Assembly (NCBI GenBank): GCA_015499995.1
Contig: JADNRV010000100.1
Location: forward strand, 62,001-126,000
DNA: 64,000 nucleotides
Reading direction: 5' to 3'
From: Flammula alnicola
Lineage: Eukaryota; Basidiomycota; Agaricomycetes; Agaricales; Strophariaceae
Positions 26,125 to 36,415 of the stretch are shown here, piece by piece; positions within the stretch are counted from its first letter, which is position 1, and each line of letters begins with the position of its first letter. Under the pieces are notes generated by a model. The model did not search any database, was not told the origin of the DNA, and saw nothing but the letters and a program-made list of their open reading frames with translations. The translations under genes were made by a program, and so were the position numbers.

Positions 26125-27878
26125 TTAGGGTAGAGGTTCCCGGCTACTCGATAGCCGGTTCAAGTGGATATACACGTCTGTTCCGAAACCGTCCATCGAA
26201 ATGAGCCGTAGATCTCCTCCAAAGTATCTGGCATACTGGAAGACAACAACGATGGGAGTTAGCGGAAGGCGACGGAACGGAACAAAAGAAAAGAAGAAGC
26301 GTACCAGTCGTGACAGCGGCAGCCCATATCCGAAACCAGCCATGGGAGCTTTGAAGTCGCTTGCCTGGAAGTTGCTGTCGATTCCCTGGCTTTCCATTGT
26401 CGTGTACATATACGTCCAGATCAGCGGAATAGCGCTCCTCGGAATACCGCCTCCCTCGTCCGAAATCTTGATCGTAATGTCTTCCTTTCCTTCGACTACC
26501 ACGACCTTTATGGGCGGGAAATGGTCCTCGTGATCGACGCCGTACCGTTCAACGACAGCGCGCAGAGAGTTTTTGAGCAGCTCGAAGCAGATGTGGGACA
26601 AATGGCCGGGCACGTATGGGAAGGTGAGGGCTTTGGGGCATATAAGCTGCACAGGCGGGCCTTTGAACATCGCGTAGTGCTCTTCGCACACGAAACGAGA
26701 ATTTTCGATCGCTTCTTGGACGATATCGTGTACGTTCTGATGATGCAGGTAAGTAGGAGTGGTCATGCGCGGAGCGACAGGTACGAACGGCTTTTGTACA
26801 AATAATTCCGACGTAGTCTTCGTGTGCTTGTTGGGTATTCAAAGCGACGTCTGCAGTCAAGATGAGATGGGGCAAATAATGAAAGGTAAAAGTGCGCACG
26901 TTGGCCAATGAGGAAACGAATGCCTATGCGGGAGAGATAGAACCTATCCAACCATGCCTGAATGTCTAAACCGATGTGCTTCGCATTTTGACTTCGCTTC
27001 CATTCTAAGACTCCCTGGGCGACAGTTGTTACTGTTGGATCGTGCCGACTCTTAATGTGCTCTAGCAATTTCGTGAAACGTTTATTGTAGTCTTGAACTT
27101 CGGGTGGCCATTTGACATTGTTGGTATTGGCGTAATATCTAGGGGCATGATATGTAAGACGGAAATCAGGACAGGAGAGGAGAAAACTTACCTTCTTTCC
27201 ATGGGTACTCTGAGCTTAAGCTTATTGAACCCATTCCATTTCCATTGCCATTGCCGTTCAGATGGTTATGGTGGTGCTGGTTGTGCGCATTCGCATACGG
27301 ATCATTGAAAGGATTGGGTTTCGACTCTGGCAGAGCGACATCATCTGGACGAGACACCATGAGCGCTTGTCTAATGTTTGCCGGTAAAATGACTTGAGGA
27401 AATGTGATAAGCTCCTGCATTGAAAAAGGAGACGCCTGAGTCAGACAAGGGGTCACACGACTTGGAAGATGAAAAGCGCACCTCGAAGGACTGTGCATAC
27501 CAATTCTTGACCTTCTTGATGGAAGGCATGGCGCTGAGATTGTGGGGTAATTCATCCAGCTCTTTTACCCGATGTGCGAGACGCACTGGTAGTTCCTCTT
27601 TGGACGGCAATACGGTCAGCTAGGAGCTAGAGCATTGAGAAAATAGGGATACGGACCAGCGAGGAATTGACTGGCTTTCAGCAACGTTCCCTGACTAGGG
27701 TTCTGGCCGAACAAGACCATCTGTTGTAATGAAACTATCGGCTCGAATTCAGAGGCGAGACGAGACGACAATAGAGCAAGAGACTGTAGGAGAGTTACTG
27801 ACCACCGGTCTGAGGGAACGAAGCAAAGTGGTGAATTTTGTCCCATAGCGCAGGGGATATGCGGAATCCTGCGGACAT
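26125..27878 (-). CDS. Mitochondrial pyruvate/branched-chain dehydrogenase kinase
   Basis: This GHKL-fold kinase phosphorylates and switches off the E1 subunit of a mitochondrial 2-oxoacid dehydrogenase. The start at 27878 gives MSAGFRISPALWDKIHHFAS, then VSLQQMVLFGQNPSQGTL, the N-terminal four-helix domain RLAHRVKELDELPHNL, and a His/Asn-rich insert (NAHNQHHHNHLNGNGNG) unusual for the family. The catalytic part has FLIGQHVAL, NVHDIVQEAIENSRFVCEEH, the N-box FELLKNSLRAVVERYG, the G1 box ISDEGGGIPRS, the G2 region GFGYGLPLSR, and ARYFGGDLRLISMDGFGTD. All exons join in frame if a GTTCGT donor is used near 26793. Fungal PKP1/PKP2 are the closest named relatives, and I cannot tell which. Confidence 0.92.
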
Positions 27879-28400
27879 GGTGTGCGATGGTGAATGCTAC
27901 GAGGCGGATGGCATAGACGTTGTCGAAACGGATTAGATCTTTCAATTTCCCTCCTTATACCCAATCACATGGCCCCGGATATTTCCGAACACCGGAACCT
28001 TGTGATTGTCTATTCGTGCCCCGGTCGCTCGAGCCTACTGGGCGAGACACGCTCGTGGTACAACTTTATGCTCATTTTTTGCGGCATCATGCAGAAGAGA
28101 AGGGTATGTAAGTGTTAGATGTCTTCCGAAATGTCATGATTATATCTTCAAGGTCTGTGCATCAAGCTCATTTACGTATAATGGCTAGGTCCACCCATGC
28201 GTTGACTCTCCACTACTATTGCAATGACAAGGAATTTGCATGGCGTCCCGTCGAGCCTCATAACCACTATCCATTTCGCAACGAAGGCGGTTTGCACACG
28301 GCAAGTCGGAGGTCCTCAATCTCACTGTCGCCCATTTTGTCCCTTACGCGAAGGTTCCATCATCTCTGAGATCCACGCGTCTGCCAGAGCCAGCTCGACT
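27879..28400. other. Unassigned region between PDH kinase and F-box-like gene
   Basis: A plus-strand open frame at about 27966-28107 (TPEPCDCLFVPRSLEP, then QLYAHFLRHHAEE) looks protein-like and is followed by a possible GTATGT donor. It has no good start codon and no family I recognise. It may be an exon of an unrecognised gene or a relic. Confidence 0.3.
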
Positions 28401-28949
28401 TCAACGAAGTACACGGTGAGGAACACCGCGACTAGGCCAAGGCTCGCATGTGTATATTTGAATACTCACCTTTCGGAGGTGGACAATGCTGAGGGCTGCA
28501 GGAGACTCGGCTGACCAGTCGATGTCAAGGATCGTTTGCGAGACAGCATCCATCGGCAGCCATGAAGTGACCTGGGTAATTGGCCTCCAACTCTTAAAAC
28601 CCATAAAGGAGAGAAAGGAGTGTGCTAACCCCAGTGGCAGCCGGAAAAGCATTCAAACGAAGACCCGACTTGACGAGAATGGGTATCCAGTCCGACGTAG
28701 CCCAGGCACCGTTAGGATGACCTCCGCAAATCTGGCCAATCCCTGCGCAGTGCGCACAAACGCTTTCTTGTGGTAGTTGAAGGCGCGTTGCTGGGAACCT
28801 ACCACAATAGAGAAGATAATTTCGAGAATTTCTGGAGGAAGAAAGGTGATGTCGGCGTAGTACTCCATTACAGCATCTTGCATGAGGATGTCGGAGGCGA
28901 GCTGGTTGAGGTCGTGTGGGCGGTCGACGTCCATGGCGTAAGAGTCCAT
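28401..28949 (-). CDS. F-box-like protein, probably incomplete model
   Basis: From the ATG at 28949 the frame reads MDSYAMDVDRPHDLNQLASD and reaches ITFLPPEILEIIFSIVV, an F-box-type helix common in agaricomycete F-box/LRR proteins. A following exon contains VTSWLPMDAVSQTILDIDW. Between them the frame seems to change near 28755 (TAQG to ICGGHPNGAW), again mendable by one base. An in-frame ATG further upstream (29045) would add an MWKLVQAS leader. The 3' end is not resolved. F-box proteins serve as substrate adaptors of SCF ubiquitin ligases; no substrate can be inferred. Confidence 0.5.
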
Positions 28950-29154
28950 TTTGGGGATGTAGACGGGGAAAAAGCGGAGAGATTTCTCGGGAAACAGATT
29001 CGCAGGACTTTTATACGCAACGCTAGCCTGGACTAGCTTCCACATAAACGTTTGCTTATTCCTGCAAACTTATATCACCGTCGCTGCAAACCAACATCGA
29101 GCGGAATCTATGCAAACAGCTGCCTGACTTGGAGGATTCAAGAAACCAGGCGAC

Positions 29155-32100
29155 ATGGATATGGAAGATGAGAAGAAGCCCTTTGATGCCGAGACAGCGC
29201 AGGACGACGATGCACAGCCCGACCCGGACGAGCATCTTATCATTATGCTGGGTCAAGGGAATGGACGAGTATGGCTCGTCAAGATAAGTCAATGCATAAC
29301 CCCGCACCACCTCACTTTCCCAAGCTTTCAGCTGCGGCCTTATACCCCCTTTCCCAAATCCACAACGCACCCGTGCAGCGCGGGTCCTCACCACACTGAG
29401 CCGCAGGTATTAAGACTAGCCTGCCCCCGTGCGCCCATATAGACACCTCTCCGTCCACGGGCCAGTCTTATGTCTCCCATGCACCTCACGTCCAACTTTC
29501 GTGCCCTGATTCCGGGAACACGCTGTAAGGAATGTACGGAGCGACGCAAGACGCGCCCCACGCATACGAGACACAACCGCCCGCGACTTTTCTTTTCTTT
29601 TTTATGTAACATAACATTTCTGGTATCTGAACGATGGAAAAGTTAAGTCATCAATATCGAACGAATTTATTTGTGTGATTTGAACACAACAACGCATATA
29701 TCTACGCCAAAGATAAACAAAGGAACTACCACATAGCGAGTGAGTTAGAAATTGGAGAGTTTGATAGGCAGATGTGATGCACAGTAATTTGGTAGAGCCA
29801 CACTATGTACTTATCTCAATTTACTAGGGAGTATCTGCCATTATTCCAGAATATCTACGAATGGAATTATCGCTACACCAAGCTGTGCGCAGTGAAAAAC
29901 CATTGCTGTCTCAAATCCGAAGGATTCAACGTTTGTAAAGTAATCTTAGTATATACATCAATAACGATGGCCATCGAGCTAAAATTATAGAAGGCTTGCC
30001 TGCGTTGCAAACGCTGTGGATTGCAGACTCCAAGCGAGATTACGACCCGAGAGAACGATTCTGATACATTCAAAGTTAAGAATTGAACACGAATCAAGCA
30101 ACGAAAGGATAAAGCCTACATTGTACCCTCTGAACCTTGCTGGAAAGACCAATTAGAGTTTCCTATGGGAATAAATGGCGCAACAGGGGTGGTGGTGTTG
30201 CATAGGAAAACTCCAGCACCGGCCGACCCTCCGTCACTTGCGTCTACTACGACGAATTGCTGAGCCTCTTCATTGAACATAGTGGTCATCGCCGAATTAA
30301 TGGTGAACTGCATCCAGCGATTAACGATTGAGTACTGGAAAGTCTAAAAATTTTAACTGACAATATGATTGGAGAGAATCTCGGTGCTCGGTGTCTGAAT
30401 AAAATATACAAAACTTCTGAGATCAAGCATCAGTGACTGAAGAAACGAACATACGAGGAACGCATTGACGGGGAAACCTTCTTGAGACAGAACCGTGCCT
30501 TTGGAAGAACCAGTGAGAACTCGTAGGCCGGTGCCTACATTCACGATGAAGTATGACCCGGGGCTGAGTGCCTGTGCCGCTGCGAAGGAGAAGAGAGCTG
30601 ACACCGTTGTCAGCATCATGATTTGGGAAATCAGTTGAACCATGGTGTTATGGAAAATTCCTGGACCCAGGAGCATCTAAATATTCTTTATGATGCACCT
30701 TACTTATATAGCTGGAGAAAATAAACGGCATCGCCACTTCGACATATCCACCAGGTTCGACGGTTGGAACATGTTCTAAATCATTTAGCAGAGGCTTCAC
30801 ATGTCGACTGCGGACCCATTTATATCTCGCGAATGACCACAGATGCAGCCATTTTTTGTCTGGACAATACGCAGAGTTGAATAATTTCCCCCGCTGGCAT
30901 CTATCAAGTTTGGCAGGTGGTTACTCCAGGTATTGCTCCGTTTAACAAACGTGAGAGTTCAAGAAATCGACGTGCTTTGTCGATTGAATTGATGGTTTTT
31001 CGACGAAGATCGACGACTTATGACGCGTACTATAACCTGCAGAAGAAATGCCCTGTTCCTCACGCGGCAAAGTTAAAAGCAATAGAGTATGCAGCATAGC
31101 GACGACGAAGGGAAGGGCGCAGCTTAATCGTAGTAGGGTTTTTCCATATAGCCGATGAGACTGTATTTCGCACAAATAGACCCGCGCAAAGACGATTTTG
31201 CGCACGAAAAGACATACCTCTTTTACACGCCTTGCTAGATCCCAAAGTTCCTTATGGAACGCTGGTCAGCTGTCAACATTGAAGATGTGTACCTAGCCAC
31301 CCTGCGAGTGTACAACCCACCGCCGGATAAGCCGAACGAGAAGGCTAGGATTGTGCTGTTTCTGCCTCCCAATCGCGACCCGAATGACCCGACTGCTACA
31401 CCACCCCCACAGCAGCCCAATCGCCCTGCGCCTCCACAGGCTTCGAGCCTGACTGCTACGGACTGGACATGGTCAACGAGAGCGTGGAGAACCAGATAGT
31501 CGTTGCTGAGCGGCCGAAGGATCTCTCGCTCAGCGTGTCAACCAGTGCCCGTGCACGAACGACGATCCTGACCGGGCGGATAAAGCACGAGTGCAATCTA
31601 CGGCCTGCCTTCAGCGCAAGCTACAGAAGGCAGATGAAGGAGCGCCATAAGAAGTACAACACCCCCATGCGCCAGATCCAAATGATCAGCACGGCGGATG
31701 TGCCAGGTGACAAGGGTGGCATCAACAGGTTGAGCAGCGGTGTCGGCGTTGGAGCCAGAAATGCCTTTGGGGATTCCATCGCACGTTTTCATGTCTTTAT
31801 GAATGAACTCGGCCAGTAAGTTGACGTGCACTCCAGAAAACGAAACCAAAACAAGCCAAAGGTACTTTCGAGCGTATGGCTCGTATCCACGGAACCAACT
31901 GCTCGACGAGCTGTTTGCGTTGTTCCGCCAATCGCCACTAGTCTCCCGTAGTCAGACTAATAGATTCCGTGTCTTTTTTTAGTGGGAGAGGACGACACTG
32001 CATCTGTAAATCGCCACGGTGGAGTTTTCGTCCGTTGCGGAATAAAACTCAGCAGCCCGAGGTATATCTGAAAGAAGTCTTGTCCGAGATTGCCTTCCTC

Positions 32101-32181
32101 CACAAATCTGGTGAACATAATGGATGGTGGGAGCTACAGCCTGAGGATGCTTACAAAGATTCTTTGGTGGGTGTACATTAG
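29155..32181 (+). CDS. TFG2: TFIIF beta subunit (RAP30/Tfg2), interrupted and possibly defective
   Basis: TFG2 is the small subunit of general transcription factor TFIIF. Exon 1 (29155 to about 29284) encodes MDMEDEKKPFDAETAQ and stops at GRVWLVK. The protein resumes only at 31239 with IPKFLMERW, then IEDVYLATLRVYNPPPDKP, TTILTGRIKHECNLRP, KKYNTPMRQIQMIS and KGGINRLSSGVGVGA. The C-terminal winged helix is NQLLDELFALFRQSP, RWSFRPLRNKTQQPEVYLKE and IAFLHKSGEHNGWWEL. Oddities are several. The gap of about 1.95 kb contains an antisense gene. The expected donor GTAAGT reads ATAAGT. Frame breaks occur near 31440 and 31890. A 70-base insertion splits the winged helix. TFIIF is essential, so this is either damaged by sequence error or a decayed second copy. 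Confidence 0.7.
30116..30643 (-). CDS. Small secreted protein nested within the TFG2 intron
   Basis: On the strand opposite TFG2, the ATG at 30643 opens a signal peptide (MVQLISQIMMLTTVSAL then FSFAAAQAL). The mature part has LSPGSYFIVNVGTGLRVLT, faintly like the first strand of a ricin-type beta-trefoil repeat. After an intron of roughly 120 nt comes YSIVNRWMQFTINSAM and VVVDASDGGSAGAGVFLC, ending NSNWSFQQGSEGTM. The intron boundaries (donor GTATGT, acceptor near 30350) are approximate. Length is about 150 residues. No family can be named with confidence. Confidence 0.55.
31939..32008. mobile_element. 70 bp insertion flanked by 9 bp direct repeat inside TFG2
   Basis: AATCGCCAC occurs at 31930-31938 and again at 32009-32017. 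Removing the insert and one repeat rejoins QSP-RWSFRPLR exactly as the winged helix requires. The insert begins TAGTCTCCC, has a T-run followed by AG, and lacks clear terminal inverted repeats. It could be a tiny transposon or a newly gained intron-like element. Confidence 0.55.
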
Positions 32182-32455
32182 TACTCTTTCGTCCTAATGG
32201 TCATCATTGATCTCTGCTAGTAGACTGCTAGACGAGCTACCCATCTCTCCGTTCTCCTGGTCGTATGTAGAAACGGCAGTAAAGACTACAGCCATTTCCG
32301 TATACCAGTCTTGGTTATTTTAACACGGACCAGTGGACCTTGCACACCACGATCTTCGCAGATATCCGATAAGACCACAACATCCAAATTCCGACATGAG
32401 GTGGAAATTGTAACGAATCGTTTCAAAGCGACCGCTTCCCCAACTTTGAATAACC

Positions 32456-33287
32456 CTAAGCAAGTTTGGAAAGCGCTTGCCCATAACAACCATTACACAC
32501 AGGTTCATCCCACTTCTCGCCAACAAATGCAACAAGCTTGGCCTTCTTCTCATTCCCACAAAGATGACACTCGAATTCTGTGGCCTTCACGAGTCTATAT
32601 TGACGAAACCCACCGCGTGGCGGATATGTTTTCTGGACCACAAATTGAGGGGGTAGACCTTCAGTCATGTCAACGAGATAGGCTGGAAATCAAGGTCAGA
32701 TCTAGAAGTAAACAGCGAACTTTGACCTACAATGGAAATGTTCTAGAAAGAGATCCATTTGGAGATTAGCCAGAGTCTTGAAAAGCCAATCATGGGACTC
32801 ACTAATGGGATAGATAGCCAACAGTAAAAGTGTGGGCTGAAGATTGGGATGGGGATGTCGTTGATCTTATTCAAGAGACCGCACTAGTCCGCCCACATTT
32901 TAATCAGCATTCAGACAGATTTGTAAGCTGATCCGTGAGTTTAAGTGACAGGCGCCTGTCGCTGAAACACAATTCCAGCAGCTACATCCATTTCGCCAAC
33001 AGGTCTTTCTTGAACAAGTTGAACTTCACTGTTGAAGTGGTTGACTCTGCTTTTAACACGCTTTTGATCGCATTTTCGGGCTCTGAATGTGCGGGGTCGA
33101 GTTTACTCTCTTCGTGATGTCTTTCTACCGTCTCCTTCAGCGGCAGTGCTCCAGCTCGAGTAGGCAAAAAACTAACCTTTTTCTCTTGGTCTACATCACT
33201 GTCATCATGGCTCGACGTTGTTGAAGCTTGAAGACTGATTGAGCGTAACGGGTATAGCGCAGGGTTGTAAATGTAAGCACGTGACAT
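32456..33287 (-). CDS. Hypothetical protein with CxxC zinc-ligand pairs
   Basis: The model runs from the ATG at 33287 (MSRAYIYNPALYPLRSIS) through an acidic stretch VSFLPTRAGALPLKETVERH to a C-terminal exon with FVVQKTYPPRGGFRQYRLV. That exon carries two cysteine pairs, ECHLCGNEKKAKLV and PVCNGCYGQALSKLA, a treble-clef or zinc-ribbon-like layout. I do not recognise the family. The joining of the two ends into one gene is a guess: the middle (32700-32980) contains no firm exon, and two separate genes are possible. The 5' end faces OLA1 across about 180 bases. Confidence 0.45.
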
Positions 33288-33465
33288 GATGATATTCGTT
33301 ATATTTGCGCGTATTTACACCGAGTATTTTATTTTTTGAGCCATGATTGGCGTGACTGGTCGGGGAGTGCGCCTTTATCAGTTGGTTCATCGATATCCCA
33401 TCTTTCATCGTGTAGTATCTCCTTCCTTTTTCTCAACCACCGCCTCCTGTCTTGTCAAGAAGAAA

Positions 33466-35345
33466 ATGCCTCCCAAAAAGTCCGCGCAACCCGAGAAGAA
33501 AACCCTGCTCGGTCGACCCAGCAATAATCTCAAGATCGGCATCGTAGGTTTGTTCTTTAAATTCAGCCCATTACCGTAGGCTTACCTCGTTATTCAGGTC
33601 TTCCAAATGTCGGAAAGTCTTCTTTCTTCAATGTCCTCTCGGAGACAGGTGCGATTTTATGTTATTTTTCCTTGCTCAGCCTGACCATCTTGCAATCAAG
33701 ATCTTGGGAAAGCCGCCAATTTTCCCTATGCTACCATAAATCCAGAAGAAGCTCGTATCCCAGTTCCTGACGCGCGTTTCGACTGGCTCTATGAAGTTTA
33801 CAAGCCCGGCTCGCGTGTTCCTGCCTTCCTTACCTGCATTGATATCGCTGGTTTGACAGCTGTGCGTTCTCTTTGCAAATCATCGTCATGCTCTTTACTA
33901 AATCTCTAATACTTCTAAGGGTGCTTCCACTGGTGCCGGTCTTGGAAACGCCTTTTTGTCGCATGTCCGTTCCGTCGACGGTATCTTCCAAGTCGTCCGA
34001 GCGTTCGACGATGCAGAAGTTATTCACGTCGAAGGCGATGTCAACCCTCTCCGTGACATGGAGATCATCCAAACCGAATTGAGGTTGAAGGATATTGAAT
34101 GGGTTGAGAAATATCTGGACAATTTGAAGAAGTCGGGCAGGAACTTGGGAAGCTCCAGCTTGGCGGACAGAGCTAAGAAGGAAGAAATCGTACGCTCTCT
34201 TTCTCCCTCTGTGGAAGCGTGTTAATTTTTTGTAGGCGACTGTAGAAAAAGTCTTGAAGACCATCACAGTTGACGGAAAAGACGTCCGTAAAGCTGAATG
34301 GACTAATAAAGAGGTAAGAGATTGTCCTCCACTGTGCGCCCTCATTTTTTTGCACGATAAAAAAGAGCACATTGCTCGATAACCCAGCTCTTCGAGGAGG
34401 GAGTAACGCCCCATTTAACCATTGAGAACCAAATACTTTCTGATTCTTTTTCTTGCCTTCCGTTTTCGTTAGTGTTATTATTTATCTTTTCTGACCATTT
34501 CTTCCTTAGGTACGGCCCAACTCAATCTCAAGCAATCACTGCCATGGATTGCCTTGATCGTCAAGTATTGTTGCTGAAATCTTTTTTTCTCAGATAGATG
34601 TTGTGAACAACCTCCAACTTCTTACGGCAAAACCCGTCACGTATCTCGTTAATCTAAGCGAAAAGGACTACGTTCGGAAGAAGAACAAGTGGTAGGTCGC
34701 GCATGCTGGCTCTCTTTTACAATGTGTGACTGAACAACTATCAGGTTGGCCAAAATCAAAGCCTGGATTGATACCAACAACCCTGGCGACTCACTGATCC
34801 CATTCTCCGTTGCCCTTGAAGAACGCCTTGCTACTTTGAGCCCAGAGGAGAAGAAAGCCGAAGAAGAAAAGGTCGGTGCTACCAGTGCTCTTACTAAGAT
34901 TACCCAGGCTGGATACGCGAGTCTCGACGTGAGTAGTCTTTGTCTTGCCTTAGATCTCATCTGATGTCAATCTTATGTCTAGCTCATCCGTTATTTCACA
35001 TGTGGCCCTGCTGAAGTTCGTGCATGGACTATCCGTAAGGGGACCAAGGCCCCTCAAGCCGCTGGAGTTATTCAGTACGTCGGCGTAGTGCCTTTCTACA
35101 GCTCCTCCCTAACTCATTTGCGCACAGCTCTGACTTTGAAAATAAATTCGTCTGCGGTGAAATCATGACATATGAGGATCTCAGGGAATATGGAAGTGAA
35201 GCTGCTGTCAAGGCTGCAGGCAAGCTCCGACAACAAGGCAAACCCTACGAAAGTGCGTCGATTTCATTTTGGTGTTGAGTTGTCGTCTGACCAGGTTCTT
35301 CAAGTGATCGACGGTGATATTGCTTACTGGAAGGCAGGAGGTTAA
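33466..35345 (+). CDS. OLA1: Obg-like ATPase OLA1 (YchF family)
   Basis: This ribosome-associated P-loop ATPase of the Obg class prefers ATP to [21 protein letters not shown] is followed by [15 protein letters not shown] (P-loop), [31 protein letters not shown] and [20 protein letters not shown]. The G4-equivalent is [10 protein letters not shown], with Asn-Leu-Ser-Glu rather than NKxD, the change linked to ATP use in this family. A coiled-coil and the TGS domain ([20 protein letters not shown], then [13 protein letters not shown]) end with [11 protein letters not shown]. Introns are short except one of about 280 nt between NKE and IDVVN (34314-34594). Confidence 0.96.
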
Positions 35346-35491
35346 TTAACGTATCGAGATTGTAAGAGCACGTCATACAGGATGAATGTGAAGCAAAATG
35401 AAATTCAAATTAGCGTTATAAGAATGAATAATGAATGGAACTAGCGTCATGACGGTATACAGGTGATAATGCATGAAAGTCAAAGACCTGA

Positions 35492-36323
35492 TCAATATCG
35501 TAGTCGATCTTGTGGTAAATCTCGTCTTGCGTTCACGTCCCATCGTCGTCGGTCTCGTTCCCTCTCCCTCTCCCTCTGTGCCGCGTCATAATCCACGTCT
35601 TTTTCGTATCTTGAAGATCCCGTACTGCGTCGCTCCCAAGGAGGTGTCCGACTGCGACTACGGCTGTGGTGTCGTCGTGCCTCCATAGGCCTCCGCTCCT
35701 GAACCCTGGGGGATCGCGAACGCGAAGGATGCCTGCGCGGCCGGTCCTCCAAGTCGGCCACTCCACGCGCCCCGCTTTTACTCAACTTCTTCAGCTCCTT
35801 CCTCGCTCGCTTTTCCTCTTTCCTTTCTTCCTTCCTGCGTCGCCTTTCCTCCTTGTCTTCGTTCTTTTCCGTGTCCTTCGTATCTTCGTACTTGTTTTCT
35901 GCGGTAGATGTCGAGGCCACGGGAATTGCGTTGGCTCCAGAAGTCTTTCCGCTAGCTTTAGATGTAGGTTCGTAGCCCCTGGTTCGAAGTGTGAATGAAT
36001 GAAGCCACACGTTGATGGTGATGACGACTCACAACGCTGCTGACAATGCCTCCGCCTCCAGTTCCTTTACTTTCCTTATTTCCTCTGCTCTAGCCTCTGC
36101 ACCTTTGTCCAAATCACGGTTGTACCAGTGGATATCCTTGTTCTTCTGCCAGCGACCGGTAGGCGCATTGACACTGTGGCCTAGATAATTCTAATCGTGG
36201 TGTTAGTTTGCATTAATCGTAGTTGGAACCTGAGCGTACCTCTCTGTCCTTATCGGCAGAGACATCTGACCACTTGAACTCTGCTTGACCGCCTCGAGTA
36301 CCGCCGCGAACTGGCTCAAACAT
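35492..36323 (-). CDS. MMTAG2-like (multiple myeloma tumour-associated protein 2) nuclear protein
   Basis: The N-terminus, MFEPVRGGTRGGQAEFKW, SDVSADKDRENYLGHSVNAP and TGRWQKNKDIHWYNRDL, matches the MMtag domain closely. After it come a Glu/Lys/Arg-rich coiled coil (EERRRRKEERKEEKRARKE) and an Arg-Ser/Arg-Glu tail resembling splicing factors (SRSRSPR, RSRSRTPP). Three exons are visible, and the start at 36323 is 93 bases from the start of the divergent neighbour. The domain's biochemical role is unknown; the RS tail suggests a link with pre-mRNA processing, which is inference. Confidence 0.85.
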
Positions 36324-36415
36324 GTGTAGGTTGCTGAATAGAGTGGATGTCGAAGCAAATTCGAGAGGGTCACATTTGTGACTAGTGTGACTGTTGTTGT
36401 CCTCCTTGTACCAGC
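36324..36415. promoter_or_regulatory. Short divergent promoter
   Basis: Ninety-two bases separate the outward-reading MMTAG2-like and polyproline genes. Both must share this region. No specific element was recognised. Confidence 0.4.

Noticed and set aside
26740..26800. Suspected frameshift in the PDH kinase near VGIICTK
   Set aside because: A GTTCGT donor and a CATCATCAG acceptor join CTKA to NVHDIVQEAI in frame.
29340..29412. A further Helitron 3' end (CCCGTGC-A-GCGCGGG then CTAG) inside the TFG2 gap
   Set aside because: The loop is too small and CTAG lies about 40 bases away, unlike the about 10-base spacing of the convincing ends.
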